From a bacterium (GTDB lineage Bacteria; Bacteroidota; Bacteroidia; Bacteroidales; Muribaculaceae), in the NCBI GenBank assembly GCA_004559845.1, contig SFWW01000137.1, positions 1-5,582 on the forward strand: a stretch of DNA of 5,582 bases, given 5' to 3'. Below are positions 1 through 5,548 of the stretch, piece after piece; position 1 is the first letter of the stretch; the number at the start of each line of letters is the position of its first letter. The position numbers were made by a program, and so were the translations under genes. The notes under the pieces were generated by a model. The model was given only the letters and a program-made list of their open reading frames with translations. It ran no database searches and was not told where the DNA came from.

Positions 1-1
1 C

Positions 2-274
2 GAAATCGTGCTCTGCATTCTGCTCACCTTCATGGGCTTCACCCTCACCGCCTCCACCACCATGGCATTAGATAGCGAACGCCGTCAAGCCGGCACCGCC
101 TCGGCATTGTTTGGCGCGATGGGCTTCGTGTCGGGCGCCCTTACCTCGCCCTTAGTGGCATTAGGCAACCCCGTGCACAGCACCGCCCTCGCTTTCCTCT
201 TCGGCGCCATCCTCTCCTGCATCTTCGGCTACTTTGCCCTCCGCCAAACCGCCAAATCCGAATCCCGCGCCTAA
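2..274 (+). CDS. Bcr/CflA-type MFS drug-efflux transporter, C-terminal fragment (5' end outside window)
   Basis: The reading frame is open from the window edge (codon GAA at 2-4) to a TAA stop at 272-274, giving the last 90 residues of a longer protein. Three hydrophobic segments are visible: one at the edge (LCILLTFMGFTLTAS), one in the middle (FGAMGFVSGALTSPLVAL) and one near the end (ALAFLFGAILSCIFGYFAL), as expected for the last membrane helices of a 12-helix major-facilitator protein. The segment ERRQAGTASALFGAMGF before the penultimate helix is typical of Bcr/CflA drug:proton antiporters, where AGTASAL-like motifs are conserved. Such pumps sit in the inner membrane and export small hydrophobic compounds; the substrate here cannot be told. 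The GTG at position 8 is an internal codon, not a start. The gene is GC-richer than the toxin-antitoxin unit that follows. It converges on that unit, with a hairpin between them. The MFS call is firm; the subfamily is likely. Confidence 0.8.
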   Translation, partial: EIVLCILLTFMGFTLTASTTMALDSERRQAGTASALFGAMGFVSGALTSPLVALGNPVHSTALAFLFGAILSCIFGYFALRQTAKSESRA

Positions 275-293
275 TCCCGCATCTTCACTCCGG

Positions 294-322
294 GCCTCAC
301 ACAGATCTCACAGATCTCACGG
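294..322. repeat. Short tandem 9-mer following a GCCTCACACAGAT motif; partial relative of the flanking repeat
   Basis: The 13 bases GCCTCACACAGAT at 294-306 occur again at 377-389, where the full repeat begins. Here they run into a tandem 9-mer, CAGATCTCA at 302-310 and 311-319, instead of the 10-mer AGATTCAAC(G/A) of the full copies. Another ATCTCACAGAT stretch lies near 342-353. I read this as a diverged or partial member of the same dispersed intergenic repeat family. No coding function is visible. Confidence 0.55.
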
Positions 323-376
323 TTTCCCATTGTGGACGGAAAATCTCACAGATGCTCTACGCAGGCTTGCTCCAAT

Positions 377-469
377 GCCTCACACAGATTCAACGAGATT
401 CAACAAAAATGAAATTTGTGCTAATTTATGGCTTTTCTCATCAGCCACGAATTAGCACAATTTTTGTGG
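377..469 (+). repeat. Flanking repeat, copy 1 (tandem 10-mer plus hairpin)
   Basis: In order, this copy holds GCCTCACAC (377-385), two tandem 10-mers AGATTCAACG and AGATTCAACA (386-405), an A-rich spacer, a strong hairpin (416-460) and the end TTTTTGTGG (461-469). The same block is found in reverse orientation at 1932-2027. The two copies bracket the toxin-antitoxin operon and its promoter. The leading GCCTCACACAGATTCAAC is identical in both. Length, internal palindrome and intergenic position resemble a REP/MITE-like dispersed element. I see no coding capacity and no clear target-site duplication. Confidence 0.8.
416..460. terminator. Hairpin between convergent genes, probable bidirectional terminator
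   Basis: An 11-bp perfect stem pairs 416-426 (TTGTGCTAATT) with 450-460 (AATTAGCACAA). A 2-base internal mismatch follows, then 5 more pairs (429-433 with 443-447) and a 9-base loop. On the + strand a run of five T follows directly, as in an intrinsic terminator for the efflux gene ending at 274. On the - strand the downstream bases are less T-rich, but the hairpin lies 30 bases past the antitoxin stop and could also end that transcript. It is part of the flanking repeat, so its terminator role may be secondary. Confidence 0.65.
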
Positions 470-490
470 GTGTATTAATTTGTGAATGTG

Positions 491-1492
491 TTAGAGGGCT
501 TTTAGTGAAAATGCTTCGTTAAATGATATACGCTCATGGGCGTCATGGTGATTCAGCCATGCGTTTTCATTGTGACTGATTTGCGACACTTCGAGTGACG
601 ATTTGTTGCCGAAGGTTTTGCAAACTGTGGTGATGATTTGAATCTCGTCGTCGCTGAGCACCCCATCCGTTATTGGTGAATGGGCGTGGAGTATGCTTCC
701 CTCATAATCGCCACATTGCTGTATGTCTTGGCTGATTTCTGAAAATTCGCTGTACACCCTGTCCCATCTTTCGGGCACGGGTCCAAAGTCGATTGCTTTG
801 TAAGTCAGTCCGGTCATGGCATACCCACGCTCACGATAAGCGTAGAAATCAATATAAAATAGCAATTTGTTCATTTTCGTACACCACACGCCATCGCATT
901 GATTGAGAATGCTTAGCATGATGTTTTTTAAGCGTGTGAGTGATGTGGGAGCAAAGCCGTTTTCTTCTCCACGGGGTGAGGTGAAAATGCGTTTTGTCTC
1001 GTATTGAGCGATTTTGTAGTTTTCGCTTTCACTGATGGTGGCTTTTACTTTTTCGCTTATTTTGGCATATTCTTGTGGCGAAAGTTCGTGTTTTGAACTC
1101 TCAATCATATCGAGCATCACTTTTGGATTCATTATCGAACGAATCATGCGGCCATTCGACACGCTGGGCACTTCACCTTTCTCATAGAGACGGTACTGGT
1201 TGACACCGATACCCAAAATAAGCGACATCTTTGCGGCGCTTATGCCGTATTTGTTACGCACCGCAATTATTTCGTCGGTGTACGGAATTCCGTATTTTTG
1301 GCGGTATTGATTGGTGACTTGCATAAAGCCGGCGGTGTCGGATTCGTCGGTGGTGAACTGTTCGCCAGTGTCGGGACATTGCCATGCTGTGTGGTAATAC
1401 TCAAATTGTTCACCACGGAAATTCCATGTGCGCTTTTCGTAAATGCGCATCATCTCTTTACCTGTAAATGGACTTTTCATCATCGCAATCAT
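491..1492 (-). CDS. Panacea (DUF4065/SocA) antitoxin with MqsA-like N-terminus and HTH domain
   Basis: This 333-residue protein is the probable antitoxin for the gene just upstream. Residues 5-50 align by eye with the MqsA zinc-binding region (MKSPFTGKEM against MKCPVCHQGEM of E. coli MqsA, and QCPDTGEQF against YCVHCEESI). Only one of the four metal-binding cysteines remains (C39); the others are S7, T10 and T42. Residues about 70-120 form an XRE-type helix-turn-helix; GVNQYRLYEKGEVPS closely matches the MqsA recognition region GVNAFSRYEKG. Residues about 188-330 are a Panacea/DUF4065 domain (MNKLLFYIDFYAYRERG, then AIDFGPVPERW), a module known to neutralise many unrelated toxins. The expected role is to bind the toxin and repress the operon through the HTH. 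The start at 1492 gives a 4-base ATGA overlap with the toxin stop. M4 (1483) or M5 (1480) are alternatives, and M5 aligns with the first residue of MqsA. Antitoxin role strong; partner inferred from adjacency. Confidence 0.88.
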   Translation of the reverse strand: MIAMMKSPFTGKEMMRIYEKRTWNFRGEQFEYYHTAWQCPDTGEQFTTDESDTAGFMQVTNQYRQKYGIPYTDEIIAVRNKYGISAAKMSLILGIGVNQYRLYEKGEVPSVSNGRMIRSIMNPKVMLDMIESSKHELSPQEYAKISEKVKATISESENYKIAQYETKRIFTSPRGEENGFAPTSLTRLKNIMLSILNQCDGVWCTKMNKLLFYIDFYAYRERGYAMTGLTYKAIDFGPVPERWDRVYSEFSEISQDIQQCGDYEGSILHAHSPITDGVLSDDEIQIITTVCKTFGNKSSLEVSQISHNENAWLNHHDAHERISFNEAFSLKAL

Positions 1493-1836
1493 TTAAATGG
1501 ATACACCAAAGGGCGCTCTGCTATATGGAATGATATACATATAGTTTGGCAGCCCACGCCTCCAAGCATAATTTTAATATATACTTCTCTGCCTTTAACA
1601 TCATTGCCGAACACCCACATCTCTCCGAGCTTGTTCAACTCGTCGATAACTGGTCCCTGAACATAATCTTCCACTTTCAGATTTTCGATAATCACCCTTC
1701 TGAATGAGGGTACTATCTCAAGTTCTTCAAGTGCTTTTTGATTTTTTCCTCTGTCGTCGCGATATATGATGCCAAAGATTTTTAACTTCGTTTGAAATTG
1801 GGAAAGAAATGTCTGTACTTCCTCTTTAGTAATCAT
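1489..1836 (-). CDS. Small MqsR-like type II toxin (probable mRNA interferase)
   Basis: This 115-residue basic-to-neutral protein has no signal peptide or membrane segment. Its C-terminal half holds MWVFGNDVKGREVYIKI (residues 73-89) and a hydrophobic strand ending CISFH (100-104). This resembles E. coli MqsR (IWQDVYRPRLVTGQVYLKI, then LIVSFK), an RNase-type toxin of the RelE-like fold. Y86 aligns with MqsR Y81. Positions equivalent to K56 and Q68, which I recall as functionally important in MqsR, are not obviously kept. The toxin-first gene order, the ATGA overlap with the antitoxin and the MqsA-like antitoxin N-terminus all support an MqsRA-type pair. The frame stays open upstream to 1935, but I chose ATG at 1836 (MITKEEVQTFL): a good promoter lies inside the longer frame, and start there would be upstream of transcription. 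If it is an RNase, it would cut mRNA in the cytoplasm when released from the antitoxin. Toxin role likely; MqsR kinship moderate. Confidence 0.75.
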   Translation of the reverse strand: MITKEEVQTFLSQFQTKLKIFGIIYRDDRGKNQKALEELEIVPSFRRVIIENLKVEDYVQGPVIDELNKLGEMWVFGNDVKGREVYIKIMLGGVGCQTICISFHIAERPLVYPFK

Positions 1837-1848
1837 TGTTATACTGAT

Positions 1849-1899
1849 TTTGTTGCAAAGATACAGTATTATTACAACAAATGCAACGATAAAGTTGTA
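1849..1899. promoter_or_regulatory. Possible operator: overlapping inverted repeats over the toxin-antitoxin promoter
   Basis: TTTGTTG at 1849-1855 is the exact inverse of CAACAAA at 1875-1881, a pair that flanks the -7 box. TACAAC at 1873-1878 is the exact inverse of GTTGTA at 1894-1899, a pair that flanks the -33 region. Several GTTG/CAAC half-sites are thus spread across the promoter. Type II antitoxins with an HTH usually bind such sites to repress their own operon, so this is a reasonable binding region. The sequence is AT-rich and short repeats arise easily in it, so the call is tentative. Confidence 0.4.
1856..1887 (-). promoter_or_regulatory. Bacteroidota-type promoter of the toxin-antitoxin operon
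   Basis: Read on the - strand, TATCTTTG (1863-1856) matches the Bacteroidota -7 consensus TAnnTTTG exactly. A GTTG (1887-1884) lies 20 bases upstream, near the TTTG -33 consensus and at the normal spacing. Transcription should start near 1850, leaving a leader of about 15 bases before ATG at 1836. The leader has no Shine-Dalgarno sequence, which is usual in this phylum. Confidence 0.7.
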
Positions 1900-1931
1900 A
1901 AAATAATTAATTTCACCATTTTCTGCGTAAT

Positions 1932-2027
1932 CCACAAAAGAAATGTGCTAATTCTTGGCTTTTGTTATGAGCCATGAATTAGCACAGTTTTATTTTTTTG
2001 TTGAATCTTGTTGAATCTGTGTGAGGC
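1932..2027 (-). repeat. Flanking repeat, copy 2 (inverted relative to copy 1)
   Basis: Read on the - strand this block begins GCCTCACACAGATTCAACA (2027-2009), has the tandem 10-mer AGATTCAACA twice (2018-1999), an A-rich spacer, a hairpin (1944-1986 on the + strand) and the end TTTTGTGG (1939-1932). It matches 377-469 along its length with a few indels and substitutions, mostly in the spacer and hairpin loop. The pair encloses the toxin-antitoxin operon with only about 20 bases between copy 1 and the antitoxin stop, and about 45 between the promoter and copy 2. Confidence 0.8.
1944..1986. terminator. Hairpin downstream of the protease/SemiSWEET operon, probable terminator
   Basis: An 11-bp perfect stem pairs 1944-1954 (TGTGCTAATTC) with 1976-1986 (GAATTAGCACA). 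After one T-T mismatch come 5 more pairs (1956-1960 with 1970-1974) and a 9-base loop (1961-1969). On the - strand it is followed by TTTCTTTT and lies about 65 bases past the SemiSWEET stop, so it could end that transcript before the toxin promoter. On the + strand it is followed by a T-rich run too. It is part of repeat copy 2. Confidence 0.65.
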
Positions 2028-2051
2028 TTATAACCTCTAATTTCTGAAAAG

Positions 2052-2330
2052 TTATTTTCTTTTTTTGAAGTGGTCGTTGTGCATTTTGATGGCGAAGATG
2101 ATGGCGCTCATGGTGGTGGTGAGGAGGTTGCACAGGAAGAGCGGCCAGTTTTCGAGCAGCAGTCCTTGAATACAGAAGAACAGGCCTCCAAGTCCCATCA
2201 GCAGGAATGTGCCTACGGCGATGTCGTCGGTTTTGCGGGTTCGCAGCGTGTGTATGGTTTGTGGCAGATAGCCAAGCACCATGCAGATTGATGCTGTGTA
2301 ACCAATGATGTTGGTGATAATTGAGTTCAT
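2052..2330 (-). CDS. SemiSWEET/PQ-loop family small membrane transporter
   Basis: This 92-residue protein has three hydrophobic segments (about residues 4-22, 39-59 and 63-84), a short loop with LRTRKTDDI and a basic tail (HFKKRK). The motif GYLPQT (20-25) is the PQ-loop signature of the MtN3/SWEET clan, and length and topology match bacterial SemiSWEETs, which work as dimers in the inner membrane and pass small sugars down their gradient. The conserved pore asparagine is visible as N68 (FLCNLLT). The pore tryptophan expected 16 residues earlier (W48/N64 in the Leptospira protein) is F52 here, so substrate choice may differ. ATG at 2330-2328 overlaps the TGA stop of the upstream protease gene (2329-2327) by 4 bases, so the two are probably translationally coupled. 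Family firm; sugar as substrate is family knowledge, not shown here. Confidence 0.85.
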   Translation of the reverse strand: MNSIITNIIGYTASICMVLGYLPQTIHTLRTRKTDDIAVGTFLLMGLGGLFFCIQGLLLENWPLFLCNLLTTTMSAIIFAIKMHNDHFKKRK

Positions 2331-5300
2331 GTCATGTGAAATTGAAAAATGCGTCGAGAGCGATTCACGATAACCGCCGGGTCGTTAGCCACCATGATGT
2401 CGGGTTCGAGCTGTTGGTTTTCGAGGTAGGAACCATCGGCAAGGCGATAGCCAATGATGGGAATGCCATAGATGAGGCTTTCGTCTTGCATCGTAACCCA
2501 GCTCACACTGGTCATGGTTCCGGGCACGGGCATACCCACGAGTTTGCCCATACCGGTGTGCTTATACACCCAAGGCGTGCCGTGAGCGTTGCTATAGTTG
2601 GCTTCGCACTGTAGCATGATGGTGGGTCGGTTCCAGCGTCGGCTTGGCATATCGCACGATTCGCGACCGCGCACCACTTGGGTGAGGTATTTTTCGCCGC
2701 TGAAAAGGATTTGGATGTCTTCGTGCAGACGGCCGCCGCCATTGAAGCGCGTGTCGATCACGATACCCTCCTTCTTATTGTACTGTCCGAGCACTTTCTC
2801 GTAGATTTCGCGATAACTCTTATCGTTCATTTGCTGCAGATGCACGTAGCCCAATCGTCCACCCGATAGGCTGTCGCAGAGGGCTTCCTGGCGTTTCACC
2901 CAGCGCTTGTAGAGCAGTGAGCTATTGGCACCGGAAGAGATAGGTTTCACCACTTCGTCCCATTCCTTGTCGCCGCTCTTGCAGCTCACGAGCACTTGCT
3001 TGCCCACTTGCCCGTTGAGCAGAGTGGTGTAGTCGTTTTCAACGGTGATTTCCTGTCCATTGATTTTGGTGATAATGGTGCCGGGACGCACTTTCGATTT
3101 AGCTTTGTCGAATGGACCGTATTCAATCACCTCATCCACCTTCAGTCCCTTTCCGGTGTAGCTCCAATCGAAGAACAATCCGAGTTGGGCGGTGGGTTCG
3201 TTGCTGCCATTAGGATAGTATCTGCCGCCGGTGTGCGACGCATTGAGTTCGCCAAGCACTTCGCTCAGCAGGTTGGCAAAGTCGTAGTTATTATTGATAT
3301 GGGGCAAAAATTTGCGATAGTTCTTCACCGTAGCTTCCCAGTCACATCCGTGCATATTGGTGTTGTAGAAGCGTCGAGTCACTTCACGGTGCACGTGGTT
3401 GAACATATATTCACGCTCTTTTGCGCGGTCCATTTTCACCACGGCAGAATAGGTGATGGGCGTGAGTTTGTCGTTGCTCATCTTATTTATGCTGTTGCTG
3501 CCAATGATGAAAAAGTTTTTGCCGTCTTTATCGGTTTGGATGTCAGCCCAAGTGGAGTTCATCTTATTAATGAGTTGGGTGCTGTGCTTTCTGAGGTCCA
3601 TTTTCCAGAGGTCGTAGTTTTTCTCCACCTTCGACATATAGTAGAGCACATCGCCGTCCTTGTTGATAGCACATCCGGCAATGTCCGACGAATTGAGTGT
3701 TACCCTCACGATTCTGTCTTTAATCTTGTCGAGTTCCACCACAATGTCTTTGCTCTTTTCTTCTTCTTTCTTTTTTGCGTCGTTGGATTTTTTGCCGTCG
3801 TCCTTCTTATCCTTTTTCTCCTTGTCGGCTTCCGCTTTAGCTTCCTTTTCAGCCTCCTTCAGCAGTTCCATTTCTTCCTTGTTGAGCTGATAGCGGTCGA
3901 AGGCTTCCTCGTTGACGAAAGCCATCAGCACGTCGTCTTGCGAGCCCCACGAAGCGTGCGAGCGCAAGCCAAAGCGATTGCTGGTGAACATAATGGCGCC
4001 GCCATCGAGCACCCATTTCGGGTTGGTGTTGATGTAGGCACTGTTGGTGATATTGGTGATTTTTCCGCCTTCAGCGCTCACGATACCGATGTCGCTATAA
4101 GGGTCGCGACCGTTGCCAATAAATTCGAGGCAAAACCACTTGCTGTCGGGGCTCCAATTGTAGGAGAAATTGCCTTCCGTTCCAAACCATTGCGTTCCGT
4201 CGGTCACTTGTGTGATTTTTTTGCTCTTCACATCCATCACCATCAGGCGCTCGCCTTCTTCAATAAACGCCAACTTCTTGCCGTCGGGCGAGAATTGCGG
4301 TTTGCGGCGATTCACGGTTTTGTCGGGAGCAATGATTTCCTCATTGATGAGCGTGGCATTGGGGAAATTGAGGTCTTCTTTGCGAGCGATGGTGGCTTTC
4401 ACCAATTGCCATTTGCCATTGCGCTCGGAAGCATACACCAAGGTGCGGTTGTCAGGACCCCAAGTTACGTCGGATTCCGCCTCGGGGGTGTCGGTAATTT
4501 TCTTGGTGGTGGTGTAGTCTACCGAAGTAACAAACACCTCGCCTCTGAGCACTAATGCCACTTGTTTGCCATTGGGCGAAACGGCAGCATCGGAAAGACC
4601 GCGGGTGTAGTTAATCATCGTAATAGGGTCGCCATCGTCGTGTGTGAGGCTGATAGCCACCTTTTTCGGCTTGCCGGAAGCGGCTTGCGTATAGATTTCG
4701 CCATCGTAGGAGAAGCAAAGCGTGCCATTTTGTGCAATCGAAAGCCCGCGCACCGGATTTTTCTTAAATGAAGTAACGGCTGTGGCTTGCGCAGGATTGC
4801 TCAGCGGGAATTTCCACACATTGAAAGAGCCGCCATTGCGTTCGCTCAAGAAATACACCGTGTTGCCATCGGGGCTAAGCACCGGGGTGCGGTCTTCGCC
4901 GGCACGATTGGTGAGATTGGTGTGCTTGCCTGTGGCAATGTCGTATTTCCAAACGTCGCGCGTGATGCTTGAGGTGTGGTGCTTGCGATAGGCATCTTCA
5001 CCGCCTTTCACATCCATATAGAGGAAAAAGTTGCCCTTGGCATTGAAGCACACATCTTGCGCCGGAGTGCCCAGCACCTGATTGGTGCGTCCGCCGCTCA
5101 CAGGCACCTTATAGAGCTCCGACATACGTCCGCTGGGGAACATAATGCTACGAGCTTGGTCTTGAATGGCAGCCGAAAAATACACCCACTTGCCATCGGG
5201 CGAGAAAGTGGTGGGCGTTTCGCTTGCCGAATTAAAAGTGAGTTGCTTGGCGGTGCCACCGTTCGCCGGCATCACCCACACATCAAAATTACCTTTGCGG

Positions 5301-5548
5301 TCGCTCGCAAAAGCAATTTGCTTGCCATCAGGACTCCAAATGGGAGCCGTTTCATACGACGATAGCGTGGTGAGCTGCAAAGCCTGCCCGCCAGCCACCG
5401 GCACCTTGTAGATGTCGCCCTTGTAGGTAAACAAAATTTCTTGACCATTGGGCGAAATTTGCGGATTACGCAGCCACAGGGGCGCTTGCGCCATAGCCAT
5501 GCCGCTTGCTCCTAAAAGTGCTGCTGCCAGTAAAGTCTTTTTCTTCAT
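2327..5548 (-). CDS. Exported tricorn-like S41 serine protease with N-terminal beta-propeller and PDZ domain
   Basis: This 1073-residue protein matches the length of archaeal tricorn core protease. Residues 1-20 are a signal peptide (KKK, hydrophobic core, AMA|Q), so it is exported, probably to the periplasm. Residues about 25-545 carry many PD40/WD40-like blades (SPDGKQIAF at 72, SPDGKWVYF at 116, SPDGNTVYF at 225, SPDGKKLAF at 420, SPDSKWF at 466). A Lys/Glu/Asp-rich stretch spans about 557-601. A helical region (704-770) leads to the catalytic S771-H772 (NASHTGG), a PDZ-like domain follows (about 785-870), then the S41 core with DTRFNGGG (932-939), the nucleophile S986 (ANYSNAH) and E1043 (YLENQQLEPDI). 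Spacing agrees with tricorn S745, H746, S965 and E1023, so the enzyme should be active. It likely trims peptides in the cell envelope; the propeller may act as a substrate filter. ATG at 5548 is chosen because the signal peptide begins there. Only 34 upstream bases are visible, with no convincing promoter. Confidence 0.95.
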   Translation of the reverse strand: MKKKTLLAAALLGASGMAMAQAPLWLRNPQISPNGQEILFTYKGDIYKVPVAGGQALQLTTLSSYETAPIWSPDGKQIAFASDRKGNFDVWVMPANGGTAKQLTFNSASETPTTFSPDGKWVYFSAAIQDQARSIMFPSGRMSELYKVPVSGGRTNQVLGTPAQDVCFNAKGNFFLYMDVKGGEDAYRKHHTSSITRDVWKYDIATGKHTNLTNRAGEDRTPVLSPDGNTVYFLSERNGGSFNVWKFPLSNPAQATAVTSFKKNPVRGLSIAQNGTLCFSYDGEIYTQAASGKPKKVAISLTHDDGDPITMINYTRGLSDAAVSPNGKQVALVLRGEVFVTSVDYTTTKKITDTPEAESDVTWGPDNRTLVYASERNGKWQLVKATIARKEDLNFPNATLINEEIIAPDKTVNRRKPQFSPDGKKLAFIEEGERLMVMDVKSKKITQVTDGTQWFGTEGNFSYNWSPDSKWFCLEFIGNGRDPYSDIGIVSAEGGKITNITNSAYINTNPKWVLDGGAIMFTSNRFGLRSHASWGSQDDVLMAFVNEEAFDRYQLNKEEMELLKEAEKEAKAEADKEKKDKKDDGKKSNDAKKKEEEKSKDIVVELDKIKDRIVRVTLNSSDIAGCAINKDGDVLYYMSKVEKNYDLWKMDLRKHSTQLINKMNSTWADIQTDKDGKNFFIIGSNSINKMSNDKLTPITYSAVVKMDRAKEREYMFNHVHREVTRRFYNTNMHGCDWEATVKNYRKFLPHINNNYDFANLLSEVLGELNASHTGGRYYPNGSNEPTAQLGLFFDWSYTGKGLKVDEVIEYGPFDKAKSKVRPGTIITKINGQEITVENDYTTLLNGQVGKQVLVSCKSGDKEWDEVVKPISSGANSSLLYKRWVKRQEALCDSLSGGRLGYVHLQQMNDKSYREIYEKVLGQYNKKEGIVIDTRFNGGGRLHEDIQILFSGEKYLTQVVRGRESCDMPSRRWNRPTIMLQCEANYSNAHGTPWVYKHTGMGKLVGMPVPGTMTSVSWVTMQDESLIYGIPIIGYRLADGSYLENQQLEPDIMVANDPAVIVNRSRRIFQFHMT

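Noticed and set aside
234..455. 73-codon + strand frame after the efflux gene
   Set aside because: It overlaps the end of the efflux gene in another frame and then runs through the short tandem repeats (RASHRSHRSH), so the translation only reflects repeats.
416..460. CRISPR-like or tRNA-like structure
   Set aside because: There is one hairpin per repeat copy and no spacer array. The stem lacks cloverleaf features, so a terminator/REP-like hairpin is the simpler reading.
1837..1935. N-terminal extension of the toxin with a membrane-like segment (FIVAFVVIILYLC)
   Set aside because: The operon promoter lies within it, and the hydrophobic residues follow from AT-rich non-coding DNA. I cannot fully exclude an alternative upstream transcript.
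1792..1977. 61-codon + strand frame across the toxin promoter
   Set aside because: It overlaps the toxin 5' end, the promoter and half of repeat copy 2, and shows no domain or plausible start context.
2996..4555. 519-codon open frame on the + strand
   Set aside because: It lies wholly antisense to the well-supported protease gene. Its translation is a run of V, F, H and A with no recognisable domain, as expected of a shadow of the opposite strand's codon bias.
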